Below are positions 1-8,072 of a stretch of DNA of 64,000 nt, piece by piece. Each line of letters opens with the position of its first letter. The first letter of the stretch is position 1. Below the pieces are notes generated by a model. It searched no databases. It was not told the DNA's origin and was given only the letters and a program-made list of their open reading frames with translations. Made by a program: the position numbers and the translations under genes. The stretch is from Microbacterium flavescens (lineage in GTDB: Bacteria; Actinomycetota; Actinomycetes; Actinomycetales; Microbacteriaceae), in the NCBI RefSeq assembly GCF_018588945.1, contig NZ_JAFIWA010000002.1, positions 1-64,000 of the forward strand. The letters run 5' to 3'.

Positions 1-6
1 GACCGC

Positions 7-26
7 CCGCCCGGAGAACCGGGCGG
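7..26 (-). terminator. Hairpin after the Bax-inhibitor-like gene
   Basis: An 8-bp perfect stem (CCGCCCGG / CCGGGCGG) with a four-base AGAA loop lies about 25 bases downstream of the stop codon of the leftward gene that ends at 51. There is no strong T tract, as is common in high-GC actinobacteria. The position and stability suggest a transcription terminator. Confidence 0.6.
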
Positions 27-50
27 CCGTTCGAAGTGCGGGGTCTCGGG

Positions 51-959
51 CTAGTTGGAGCCGCGGACGATCGCGATGATGCGGAGGATCTCGATGTACA
101 GCCAGACGACGGTCACCATGATGCCGAAGCCGCCGAGCCAGCCGTACTTGCGGGGAGCGCCGTTGCGCACGCCGCGCTGGATCGAGTCGAAGTCGAGCAC
201 GAGGGAGTACGCCGCCATGATCACGACGAGGACGCCGATGATGAGGCCGATCGGGATGCCCATGATGGTGTCGCTCAGCAGGCCGAACGGGTTCGAGTTG
301 ACGCCGGTCCACATGAGGACGAGGTTCAGCAGCGAGAAGACGAGGTAGCCGACCATCGCGATCATGAAGACCTTGGTGGCCTTCTTGGACGCGCGGATCT
401 TGCCGCTCGCGAACAGAGCCAGCGTCACGCCGACGACCGAGAGGGTGCCGAGCGTCGCCTGGAGGACGATGCCCTCCCAGATCATCTCGAAGTAGGCCGA
501 GATGCCGCCGACGAAGAGGCCCTCGAATGCGGCGTACGCGAAGATCAGCGCGGGGCGAATCTTCTTGCGCGAGGTGAAGATCACGACGAGCGACAGGATG
601 AACCCGCCGAACAGGCCGACGATCCACGGCATGAGCGTGGGCTGGCCGGTCTCGGCGACGGGGGACATCGTCCAGACCCAGCCGGCGACGGCGGTGACCA
701 GCAGGATGCCGAACAGGCCGACGGTCTTCCAGATGGTGTCCTCGACCGTCATGCGGTCGGTCTCGACGGCGCCGGCGGCCGGGGCGGTGTACATGCCCTC
801 GAGCTGGGCCTGGGCCGCGGCATCCGTTCCCGCGTGCTGCGCGGTGGCGTACTGCGTCTGCGCAGCGGGCGGCGTCAGTCCGGGGCGACCGGGGTAGGTC
901 TTGGCGGCCTTGGAATCCTGAAAGGCCGGGTTGTTGAACGCGGGATTGTCGAGGGCCAC
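51..959 (-). CDS. Bax inhibitor-1/YccA-like multi-pass membrane protein
   Basis: About 302 residues. The first roughly 95 residues are hydrophilic and rich in Ala, Asn, Pro and Gln (starting ALDNPAFNNPAF). Seven hydrophobic segments follow, among them GLFGILLVTAVAGWVWTM, WIVGLFGGFILSLVVIF and GLIIGVLVVIMAAYSLVLDF. This layout matches the actinobacterial Bax inhibitor-1-like family, whose general role is as a membrane channel or stress-related protein; the substrate is unknown. I prefer the GTG at 959 because GGAG lies 10 bases upstream. A GTG at 968 would leave only one base after that GGAG. It stands alone, followed by a hairpin. The family call is firm and the function is not. Confidence 0.85.
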   Translation of the reverse strand: MALDNPAFNNPAFQDSKAAKTYPGRPGLTPPAAQTQYATAQHAGTDAAAQAQLEGMYTAPAAGAVETDRMTVEDTIWKTVGLFGILLVTAVAGWVWTMSPVAETGQPTLMPWIVGLFGGFILSLVVIFTSRKKIRPALIFAYAAFEGLFVGGISAYFEMIWEGIVLQATLGTLSVVGVTLALFASGKIRASKKATKVFMIAMVGYLVFSLLNLVLMWTGVNSNPFGLLSDTIMGIPIGLIIGVLVVIMAAYSLVLDFDSIQRGVRNGAPRKYGWLGGFGIMVTVVWLYIEILRIIAIVRGSN

Positions 960-1082
960 TGCTCTCACACTCCAAGTAACGAGGTCGACAGCACGGTGCT
1001 GTTGATCAACGATATCCGACCGCGTGGGTGCGGGGTGAGGCGGGGGCTGTGAGTGGGCTATGAGGGATGCCGCGGGGGAGGG

Positions 1083-1206
1083 CGTTTCGTCTCGCTTCGC
1101 TCGCTCAACGACCGGGAGCGGGGGGAGGGCGTTTCGTCTCGCTTCGCTCGCTCAACGACCGGCGACGGGGGAGGGCGTTTCGTCTCGCTTCGCTCGCTCA
1201 ACGAAC
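1083..1206. repeat. Three direct copies of an extragenic repeat (family A)
   Basis: Three near-identical 31-bp units occur at 1083-1113, 1130-1160 and 1176-1206, with core TCTCGCTTCGCTCGCTCAAC and a flanking CGTTTCG on the left and GACC on the right. They are spaced 46-47 bp apart and separated by G-rich spacers. The same unit recurs in both orientations at 40271-40400 and 55795-56030. All copies are intergenic. No protein is encoded here; the open frames through the repeats are artefacts of composition. Confidence 0.85.
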
Positions 1207-1223
1207 CGGAGAGGGCGCGCGGG

Positions 1224-1229
1224 TAGCCT
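1224..1229 (+). promoter_or_regulatory. -10 hexamer TAGCCT of a leaderless promoter
   Basis: TAGCCT fits the actinobacterial TAnnnT -10 consensus and lies exactly 6 bases before the ATG at 1236. This predicts transcription starting at or next to the start codon. No Shine-Dalgarno sequence is present, which agrees. Confidence 0.5.
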
Positions 1230-1235
1230 GAGACG

Positions 1236-2246
1236 ATGCCGCGCCGCACCCCGCTCGTGATCGGGCACCGCGGCGCGCCGGGGTACCGGCCCGAGCACTC
1301 GCGGTCGTCGTACGACCTCGCGCTCGAGTTCGGCGTCGACGCCGTCGAGCCCGACATCGTGGTCTCCGCCGACGGCGTGCTCGTCGTCCGGCATGAGAAC
1401 GAGATCTCCGGCACGACCGACGTAGCCGACCGGCTCGAGTACAAGGACCGCCGCACCACCAAGACCGTCGACGGCGCCGAGCTGAGCGGCTGGTTCGCCG
1501 AGGACTTCACGTGGGACGAACTGTCGACCCTCCGCTGCCGCGAGCGGCTGCCGAAGCTCCGTGCGACCAGTGCCAGCTTCGACGACGCGCAGCCCGTGCT
1601 GCGGCTGCGCGACGTGCTCGACCTCGTCCGCGCCGCCTCGCTCGACCAGGGACGCGAGATCGGCGTCGTCCTCGAGATCAAGCACGCCACGTACTTCGCC
1701 TCGATCGGCTGGGACATCGCCGCCCTCATCGACGCCGAGCTGCGCGAGGCCGGCTGGGACGCGGGGCAGCTGCCGCTCACCATCGAGTCGTTCGAGTCGA
1801 CCGTGCTGTACGCGCTGCAGGAACGAGGCATCCCCGCGACCTATATCTACCTGCTCGAGGCGGCGGGCCGTCCGTACGACTTGCTCGCCGCGCAGGGCAA
1901 GGCCGCGCCGACGTACCGGGCGACGGCGAAGCCGGCCGGACTCGACGGCCTGGTCGGGCGGGTCGACGGCATCAGCGTCGACAAGCGCATGATCCTCGCG
2001 CCCGACAAGCTCGGCCGCCTCACGGGGCCGTCCCCGATCGTGCGCGACGCCCACGACCGCGGCCTCCGGGTCTTCACGTGGACGTGCCGACCCGAGAACA
2101 ACTTCCTGATCGGGCAATTCCGCGGCCGGGGCGGTGCGGCCGCGTTCGGCGACTGGGAGTCGGAGTGGGGAGTGATCCGGGATGCCGGTGTCGACGGCGT
2201 CTTCGTCGATCACCCCGACCTCGGCGTGGCGTTCTTCCGTTCCTGA
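1236..2246 (+). CDS. Glycerophosphodiester phosphodiesterase
   Basis: 336 residues. Members hydrolyse glycerophosphodiesters to glycerol-3-phosphate and an alcohol. The N-terminal signature HRGAPGYRPEHS (residues 10-21) supplies the catalytic His-Arg and substrate contacts. VEPDIVVSADGVLVVRHE holds the metal-binding Glu/Asp and second His, EIKHATY matches the downstream E-x-K motif, and FTWT near the end also fits the fold. No signal peptide is visible, so it is probably cytosolic. Its length is normal for the family. It is preceded by the repeat cluster, and the next gene begins 35 bases later. The ATG at 1236 has no ribosome-binding site but follows a TAnnnT box by 6 bases, so translation is probably leaderless. 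Confidence 0.92.
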   Translation: MPRRTPLVIGHRGAPGYRPEHSRSSYDLALEFGVDAVEPDIVVSADGVLVVRHENEISGTTDVADRLEYKDRRTTKTVDGAELSGWFAEDFTWDELSTLRCRERLPKLRATSASFDDAQPVLRLRDVLDLVRAASLDQGREIGVVLEIKHATYFASIGWDIAALIDAELREAGWDAGQLPLTIESFESTVLYALQERGIPATYIYLLEAAGRPYDLLAAQGKAAPTYRATAKPAGLDGLVGRVDGISVDKRMILAPDKLGRLTGPSPIVRDAHDRGLRVFTWTCRPENNFLIGQFRGRGGAAAFGDWESEWGVIRDAGVDGVFVDHPDLGVAFFRS

Positions 2247-2281
2247 CGGCTCCGCCGGGTGCGTATGAGATTGTGAGTCTC

Positions 2282-3307
2282 ATGACCTCCCCCGGCATCG
2301 TCGTCGAAGGAGTCCGTCGCGCGTTCGGCGAGATCCAGGCAGTGCGCAGCGTGTCGCTTCAGGCGCACGCGGGCCGCGTGACCGGACTCGTCGGGCCCAA
2401 CGGCTCCGGCAAGACGACCCTCCTCCTCATGCTCGCCTCGCTGCTCGCGCCCGACGCCGGTTCGATCCGCATCGACGGCGTCGACCCGGTCTCCGACCCG
2501 CACGCCGCACGCGCGCTCATCGGATGGATGCCCGACGCGCTCGGCGCGTGGGACTCGCTCACGTCGCGCGAGACGCTGGTCGTGACCGGACGGCTGTACG
2601 GGATGCCGCGAGCCGAGGCATCCGCTCGCGCCGCCGTCCTGCTGGCCGAAGTGGGCTTGACGGCGCTCGCCGACTCACCGGCGAAGGTGCTCTCGCGCGG
2701 GCAGAAGCAGCGGCTCGGCCTCGCACGCGCGCTCGTGCACGAGCCCCGCGTGCTGCTGCTCGACGAGCCCGCGTCGGGCCTCGATCCCCAGGCGCGCATC
2801 GACCTGCGCGTGCTCCTCCGCCGCCTTGCGGCCGAGGGGCGGACGATCCTGGTGTCGAGCCACATCCTGTCCGAGCTGGAGGAGGTCGTCGACGACGCCG
2901 TGTTCCTCGTCGCGGGTGAGACGGTCGACGCCGGTCGCGTCGAGGCGGCCGCCCGCCGGGCGCGCCCCTGGCGTGTGCGGCTCGACGGGGTCGAGGCATC
3001 CGATGCTCTCCCGCAGGTCGCCGCGGCGCTGCGCCTCCCGCTGGAATCGGTCGGCGTGGACCGGCGCGACATCGTCGTCGAGATCTCATCCGACGCGGAC
3101 GCCGTCGCCGCGCTGCGCGAACTCGTCGCCGCGGGACTCGCGGTCGTGGAGTTCGCCGCGGCGCAGGGCAGCCTCGAGCGGACGTTCCTCGATCTCGGCA
3201 AGGGCGTGCCGCCCCACGAGCTCGCAACCCCACCTGCCCCGCCGACGGAACCCGCGGCTCCCGCCGCAGACGGCGAATCGACGAACGACGAGGGGGCGAA
3301 GGCATGA
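2282..3307 (+). CDS. ABC transporter ATP-binding protein
   Basis: 341 residues, the ATPase of an ABC-2 type exporter. Visible motifs are Walker A GPNGSGKTT, the ABC signature LSRGQKQRL, Walker B VLLLDEPASGLD and the switch histidine in VSSHI. The C-terminal 100 residues form the accessory domain usual in this subfamily and end in a Pro/Ala-rich tail. The open frame extends far upstream, but homology begins at MTSPGIVVEGVRRAFG, so I take the ATG at 2282; a GTG at 2273 is an alternative. It overlaps the next gene, the permease, by four bases (ATGA), so the two are translationally coupled. The substrate is unknown. Confidence 0.92.
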   Translation: MTSPGIVVEGVRRAFGEIQAVRSVSLQAHAGRVTGLVGPNGSGKTTLLLMLASLLAPDAGSIRIDGVDPVSDPHAARALIGWMPDALGAWDSLTSRETLVVTGRLYGMPRAEASARAAVLLAEVGLTALADSPAKVLSRGQKQRLGLARALVHEPRVLLLDEPASGLDPQARIDLRVLLRRLAAEGRTILVSSHILSELEEVVDDAVFLVAGETVDAGRVEAAARRARPWRVRLDGVEASDALPQVAAALRLPLESVGVDRRDIVVEISSDADAVAALRELVAAGLAVVEFAAAQGSLERTFLDLGKGVPPHELATPPAPPTEPAAPAADGESTNDEGAKA

Positions 3308-4404
3308 GCGGCCAGCGACTCGCGACCATCTTCCGCCTCGAGCTGACCCAGCGCACCCGCAGCGTCGCCTGGTACGTGCTGCTCGGCGTCTTCGCGTGCC
3401 TGCTGCTGCTGGTCACGGTGCTGTCGTTCCTCGCATTCGGCGGGCTGCGCGACCAGCAGGGATCGGCCGTCTTCTCGACGATCGTCTACATCACGCTCCT
3501 GCTGATCGTCCTCGTCTCGCCGACGCTCAGCGGAAATTCCATCAACGGCGATCGGGATGCCGCGACCCTCGCCCCCGTGCAGGTGACGCTGGCGACCACC
3601 GGCGACATCCTGCTCGGCAAGTTCCTCGCCGCGTGGGTCACCGGTCTGGCCTTCGTCGCTGTGTCGGTGCCCTTCCTGGTGATCGCGACGCTCGCCGGTG
3701 GTGCGAACGCGGCGACGATCGCGGTGTCGCTGGCTGTGCTCGTCATCGAGGTGGGCGTGATCGCCGCCATCGGCGTGGGTCTCAGCGGCATCCTGGCCCG
3801 ACCGCTCTTCTCCGTGGCCACCACGTATCTCGTCGTGGCGTCGCTCGTCATCGGCACCCTCATCGGCTTCGGCCTGCTGGGGGCGACCATGCGCACCGAG
3901 CAGGTGAACACGTACCGTTCGCTCGACTGGGAGGCGTACCAAGGCGACGACTTCCCGTGCATGCCGGGCGAGGAGCCGTCCGAGAGCTACCCCTGCAACG
4001 ACGAGAAGCCCCTCGAGTGCGGCGAGTGGGAGACGTACGTCAACGAGGTTCCGCGGTTCGACCGCGTGTGGTGGATCCTCGCGGCCAACCCCTTCGTGAT
4101 CCTCGCCGACGCGACGCCGACGACCTTCGACCGCAGCGGCTACCCGGTCGACCTCTTCGGGCAGATCAAGGCCGGCGTGCGCATGGCGCAGGAGACGCCG
4201 GAGGCCGAGACGTCGTACGACGAGTGCAGTCCGCCGACGGTGGAGGAGAACCGCACGCCCGAGGACATCATCGGCGAGACGACCCCGAGCTGGTTCGTCG
4301 GCCTCGGGCTGCAGGTGCTGCTCGCCGCCGGGCTGCTGTGGTGGGCGTGGGCCCGCACCCGCACGCCGGCGCGCACGCTTCCGCCGGGGACCCGCATCGC
4401 CTGA
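3304..4404 (+). CDS. ABC-2 type transporter permease
   Basis: 366 residues, membrane partner of the ATPase immediately upstream, with a four-base start/stop overlap. Six hydrophobic segments are visible: VAWYVLLGVFACLLLLVTVL, IVYITLLLIVLV, a run around FVAVSVPFLVIATLA, AVLVIEVGVIAAIGVGL, YLVVASLVIGTLIGFGLLG and a last one at GLGLQVLLAAGLLWWAWA. Between the fifth and sixth lies a roughly 130-residue acidic loop with four cysteines (DFPC, YPC, LEC, DEC), probably exposed outside the cell and possibly disulfide-bonded. The large Cys-containing loop is unusual for a plain drug exporter and may bind a ligand. The substrate cannot be told. Confidence 0.85.
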   Translation: MSGQRLATIFRLELTQRTRSVAWYVLLGVFACLLLLVTVLSFLAFGGLRDQQGSAVFSTIVYITLLLIVLVSPTLSGNSINGDRDAATLAPVQVTLATTGDILLGKFLAAWVTGLAFVAVSVPFLVIATLAGGANAATIAVSLAVLVIEVGVIAAIGVGLSGILARPLFSVATTYLVVASLVIGTLIGFGLLGATMRTEQVNTYRSLDWEAYQGDDFPCMPGEEPSESYPCNDEKPLECGEWETYVNEVPRFDRVWWILAANPFVILADATPTTFDRSGYPVDLFGQIKAGVRMAQETPEAETSYDECSPPTVEENRTPEDIIGETTPSWFVGLGLQVLLAAGLLWWAWARTRTPARTLPPGTRIA

Positions 4405-4564
4405 TCGGAGGGCGGTAGGCGGGATCCTCCGTCACGCCAGTGGCCGCCGTTACGTCAGCGGGCGCGGCTCGTCAAGGCTCCTGCGATCGAGTGCTCGTCC
4501 GGCGAGGATCGGACGATCCACTCGAACGCACCATCGCATCGGCGGTGGGCACGGAAGGAGCATC

Positions 4565-4912
4565 ATGAGCGACTCGAACCTGGCCGACGACATCACCCCC
4601 GTCGGCAGCGACCAGACCGACGCCCAGCCGCTGCGCGACGGCGATACCTCCCTCGAGGCCGATCCGCAGCAGGATCCCGCCCAGGTCGAGTGGGACCGCA
4701 CCACGGCCCTCGACGAGGGCGCGACGCCGGAGGAACTCGACACGGAAACGGCAACCGGGGCCGATCCCGCCATGATCCCGGACGACCTCGATGAGATCCC
4801 GGCGGAGGACCTGCCTGGCCGCGGCGTTCAGCCCGAATCCCAGGGACTCTCGCCCGTCGATGCGGAGCTCGGCGAGGAGGGCCAGGGCGACCTCGCTCCC
4901 GAAGACCTCTGA
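4565..4912 (+). CDS. Small acidic protein of unknown function
   Basis: 115 residues, strongly acidic and rich in Asp, Glu, Pro and Gly, with no hydrophobic core, membrane segment or signal peptide. It is probably largely disordered. A good ribosome-binding site (GGAAGGAG, four bases before ATG) and strong codon bias support it as real. I do not recognise a named domain; similar short acidic proteins occur in related actinobacteria. The gene to its right is convergent, with its stop only six bases away. Confidence 0.75.
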   Translation: MSDSNLADDITPVGSDQTDAQPLRDGDTSLEADPQQDPAQVEWDRTTALDEGATPEELDTETATGADPAMIPDDLDEIPAEDLPGRGVQPESQGLSPVDAELGEEGQGDLAPEDL

Positions 4913-4917
4913 CGTCG

Positions 4918-5789
4918 TCAGCGCTCGAGCGCGGGGGAGCGGAAGAAGTCGACGAGCTTGTCCGGGTTCGCGATGGAGTGCACGCGCGACACCCGGCCAT
5001 CCTCGACCGTGACGCCCACGACCGCGGCCAGGATGCCGTCGAGCTCGATGCGGATGCCCGGCTGACCGTTGACCCACGTGGCGAGCGCGACGACTCGACC
5101 CCCGGCCTTCTCCCGTCCGCCGATGAGGGTGCGTGCGAGACGGTCGGCGCCGATGATCGGTCGCCGGGCGGCGCCTTGGACCTTCCCGCCGCCGTCGGCG
5201 ACCGACACGACGTCGGGAGCCAGCACGTCCATGAGCCCTTGCAGGTCGCCGTTGTTGAGCGCGGCGATGAGCCGGTTCACGACGTCCTGGTGCTCGCTCG
5301 GGGCAACGGTCATGCGCGGTCGTCGCGCGGCGACGTGGTTCTTGGCCCGGTGCGCGATCTGCCTGACCGTCGCAGGTGAGCGGTCGACGGCATCCGCGAT
5401 TTCGTCATACGGCATGTCGAACACCTCGCGCAGCACGAACACCGCGCGTTCGGCCGGACCGAGCGTCTCGAGGACCGTGAGCATGGCGAGCGAGACACTG
5501 TCGGCCAGCTCGACGTCGTCGGCGACATCGGGTGTCGTGAGCAGGGGCTCCGGCAGCCATTCGCCGACGTACTCCTCGCGCCGTCGCGACACCGTGCGGA
5601 GGTGGTTGATCGCCTGCCGCGTCACGATGCGCACGAGGTAGGCCCGAGGTTCGCGCACCAGGGCGCGGTCGACGGCCGCCCACCGCAGCCACGACTCCTG
5701 CAGCACGTCCTCGGCGTCGGCGGCCGAGCCCAGCAGCTCGTACGCGACGGTGAAGAGCAGGTTGCGGTGCGTGACGAACGGGTCGTCAT
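4918..5789 (-). CDS. SigJ-type ECF sigma factor with SnoaL-like tail (start disrupted)
   Basis: Sigma region 2 starts at DDPFVTHRNLLFTVAYELLG, continues through AEDVLQESWLRWA, and region 4 follows (LGPAERAVFVLREVFDMPYDEIADAV...VRQIAHRA). The last roughly 115 residues (HQDVVNRLIAALNNGDLQGLMDVLAPDVV) form a SnoaL/NTF2-like domain, as in the ECF41/SigJ group, where the tail tunes activity. The frame has no ATG, GTG or TTG before 5706, which lies inside region 2. The only well-placed ATG (5789) is one base out of frame: ATGACGACCCG would read M-T-D-P-F-V-T-H, the classic family start, if one base were restored. It directly follows the carboxymuconolactone-decarboxylase gene, the usual partner of this sigma class. 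Either a one-base deletion, a sequencing error or a non-canonical start is present. Confidence 0.75.
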
Positions 5790-5817
5790 GCGGCGCGGGG
5801 CACCCATGTCTGCGAGC

Positions 5818-6408
5818 CTATTCACCCGCGCCGACGGTGGGGCGCTCCGCAAGGGGTGCGAGGCCGCACGCGTCGGCGAAATGCTCTGAGCGGATGCCGA
5901 GCGCGATGTTCATGCGCGCCGACATGTTCATGAAGGCGACGCGCGCCGCGAGCTCGACCAGGGCCGGCGCGCCGAGTTCGGCGAGCAGCGCGTCGGACAG
6001 TTCGTCCGTGACCGCCGGAGGTGTCTGGCTGGCCGCCTCCGCGTACTCCATGACGAGGCGCTCGACAGGTCGGAACACCGTGGAGTCGCGCCAGCGGGGC
6101 ACCTCCCGCACCTTCGCCTCGTCGAGGCCACGATTGTGCGCCGTGAAGTAGTTGAAGTCGAGGCAGAAGCTGCAGCCGATGAACGCCGCGGCGGCCATCG
6201 CCGCATACGAGGCGAGGTTCGCGTCGAGCTCGTGCCAGTGCTCGGTCTTGCGGCCGATGCCCATCGCGTCCTTCATGACGGCGGGGTTGTTCCAGAGCAC
6301 CCCCACCGAATCGGGCACGCGGCCGATCATCTTGCGGGCTGCCATCTTGACGACGGCACCGTACAGGCCGTCGACCTCCGCGTTGGGGATGCGGGCGTTC
6401 ACGGTCAT
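5818..6408 (-). CDS. Carboxymuconolactone decarboxylase / AhpD-like protein
   Basis: About 196 residues. The segment FIGCSFCLDFNYFTAHNRG carries the CxxC pair and following His typical of AhpD-like alkylhydroperoxidase folds, so a redox role is likely. The open frame extends to 6450, but MTVNARIPNAEV at 6408 is preceded by GGAGGAG two bases upstream of ATG, a very strong ribosome-binding site, so I use that start. The SigJ-type sigma gene follows on the same strand in the same reading frame, separated only by the TAG. Genes of this family are the common companions and likely targets of ECF41-type sigma factors. Confidence 0.88.
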   Translation of the reverse strand: MTVNARIPNAEVDGLYGAVVKMAARKMIGRVPDSVGVLWNNPAVMKDAMGIGRKTEHWHELDANLASYAAMAAAAFIGCSFCLDFNYFTAHNRGLDEAKVREVPRWRDSTVFRPVERLVMEYAEAASQTPPAVTDELSDALLAELGAPALVELAARVAFMNMSARMNIALGIRSEHFADACGLAPLAERPTVGAGE

Positions 6409-6510
6409 GTCTCCTCCAGTGGTCCGGTTGATCCGTTGCACATGGGACACCGGCCGGAGCGCGGATGTGACACGGCGGCGAGAATTCAGGCGCCCGTGCG
6501 CGCCGCGGGA

Positions 6511-6543
6511 GCACCGCGCCGCGGGGGCACCGCGCCGCGGGGG
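6511..6543. repeat. Two tandem 16-bp GC-rich units downstream of a GGDEF gene
   Basis: The string GCACCGCGCCGCGGGGG occurs twice, overlapping by one base, in the gap between the AhpD-like and GGDEF genes. The embedded CCGCGG palindromes could fold, so it may help terminate the leftward GGDEF transcript. Otherwise I see nothing in the 6409-6559 gap. Confidence 0.45.
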
Positions 6544-6559
6544 AACAGCGTCGCGAGCG

Positions 6560-7864
6560 TCAGTCGGCGATGACGAACCGGTCGCCGCCGGCGCTCTTCG
6601 CGTGATACATCGCGACGTCGGCGCGTCGCAGCAGCTCGGACGGCAGCTCCTCGGCGCTCCGCGCCACCGCGATGCCGATGCTGGCCCGCAGCGCGGGACG
6701 CGTGGGGGCGCCCGCGTGCTCGCCGCGAAGAACTCCCAGGATGCGCTCGGCGATCTCCGTCGCGCCGCCGGTGTCGGTGACGTCGCACAGCACGACGAAC
6801 TCGTCCCCGCCGTATCGCGCGACGAGATCGGCTGAGCGCACGGCGCTGGCCAGTCGCTGGCCCGCTTCGCGCAGCATCCGATCGCCGACGTGGTGGCCGA
6901 GTCTGTCGTTGATGCTCTTGAAGTCGTCGAGGTCGATGAACAGCGCCGCGCAGTGCACCGAGCGCATGACCTCTTCCATCTCGGCCTCGAGCAGTCGGCG
7001 GTTGGGAAGCCCGGTCACGTCGTCGTGCGTCGCGGCGTGCGCGAGGCGCGCCTGCAGGCGAAGGGTGGCCAGCGACTGCGCCGCCTGGCCGGCGAGCGCT
7101 TCCGCCAGCGTGGAAGCCTCGTCGTCGAACAGGCGGTCGTGGTGGAACCAGCTGACGAACGCGCCGAAGTCGATCTCCTCGTGATGCAGCGGTGCGGCGA
7201 TGAACGCTCGCACCGAGGCCGCGCGCATGGCCGCTCCGAGCCCGGGGACCAGGCGCTCAGCCTCGTCCTCGTCCACGACCTTGATGATCCGCCGCGGCGC
7301 GCTGACCATCGCGATCAGCGCCTCCGCATCGAAGCGGCCCTCGAGTCCGTCGTAACCGGCGGCGATCACGCTGGTGCCGTCCGGCTGGTGCAGGTAGACG
7401 GTCGACTCCTCCGCGCGGTACGCGCGCGCCGTGGTGTCGGCGAGGATCTGTGCAAGACGGTCTTCGTTCGTCGCCGTGGAGAAGGCGATCGACGAGTCCA
7501 TCACCAGCTCGAGTCGGGTGCGCGTGCGGTCGGCGAGGGAGTACCTGCGACGCAGATCGCGGAGCGCACGGAATCGATCGGATGCCTCGGCCATCACGAG
7601 CAGGTCTTCGTCGGGGCGTCGGTGGCGGGTGGCCATGACGGCGCGGTCGGGATCCTGCGCGTGAACCATCACCCAGGGACCTCGGGCGTCGTCGAGGGTG
7701 AGGAGATCCTCGTTCGCGTGGACAAGGAACTCGTCGACGCGGCGCCCGGCCAGGGCCTCGGCGGGAACACCGGCCCACTCGGAGAACCATGGGTTGGCCT
7801 TCACGATCTCGCCGTTGTGATCGAGATGCACGATGCCGACCGGCAGCGGTGTCTGATCGTTCAA
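6560..7864 (-). CDS. Diguanylate cyclase, PAS-GAF-GGDEF
   Basis: 434 residues, predicted to make cyclic di-GMP from two GTP. An N-terminal PAS domain (about 1-100; GIVHLDHNGEIVKANPWFSEWAG) is followed by a short helical linker and a GAF domain (about 125-265). The GGDEF domain (about 275-434) has an intact active site GGDEF at 352-356 and an RxxD inhibition site (RSAD) five residues before it, so product feedback is expected. There is no membrane segment and no EAL domain. The start is TTG at 7864, with GGAG seven bases upstream. It is divergent from the RsbQ-like hydrolase gene and is built like the second cyclase at 8882-10246. Confidence 0.93.
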   Translation of the reverse strand: MNDQTPLPVGIVHLDHNGEIVKANPWFSEWAGVPAEALAGRRVDEFLVHANEDLLTLDDARGPWVMVHAQDPDRAVMATRHRRPDEDLLVMAEASDRFRALRDLRRRYSLADRTRTRLELVMDSSIAFSTATNEDRLAQILADTTARAYRAEESTVYLHQPDGTSVIAAGYDGLEGRFDAEALIAMVSAPRRIIKVVDEDEAERLVPGLGAAMRAASVRAFIAAPLHHEEIDFGAFVSWFHHDRLFDDEASTLAEALAGQAAQSLATLRLQARLAHAATHDDVTGLPNRRLLEAEMEEVMRSVHCAALFIDLDDFKSINDRLGHHVGDRMLREAGQRLASAVRSADLVARYGGDEFVVLCDVTDTGGATEIAERILGVLRGEHAGAPTRPALRASIGIAVARSAEELPSELLRRADVAMYHAKSAGGDRFVIAD

Positions 7865-8072
7865 CCCGCTTCTCCGTTCGTGCTCGCTCCGGAGCTGTTA
7901 CTGAACGATATCCCGACAGGGTGCTGGCACGCAGGTTGCCAGCCGATTTGCGCACGTGAGCCGGGATGCGCACGGGAGACGAGCGACTTCCTGCGGACAC
8001 GGGCTCGTTCCAGGGCGGTGACGTACGATCGCCCTAGGCGCGGCTCCCCCCGTCACGCCCGATTGGAACGCC

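Noticed and set aside
1083-1206. CRISPR-like regular repeats
   Set aside because: The units are short, GC-rich and occur in both orientations at other sites with variable G-rich spacers of 14-16 bases; there are no cas genes nearby.
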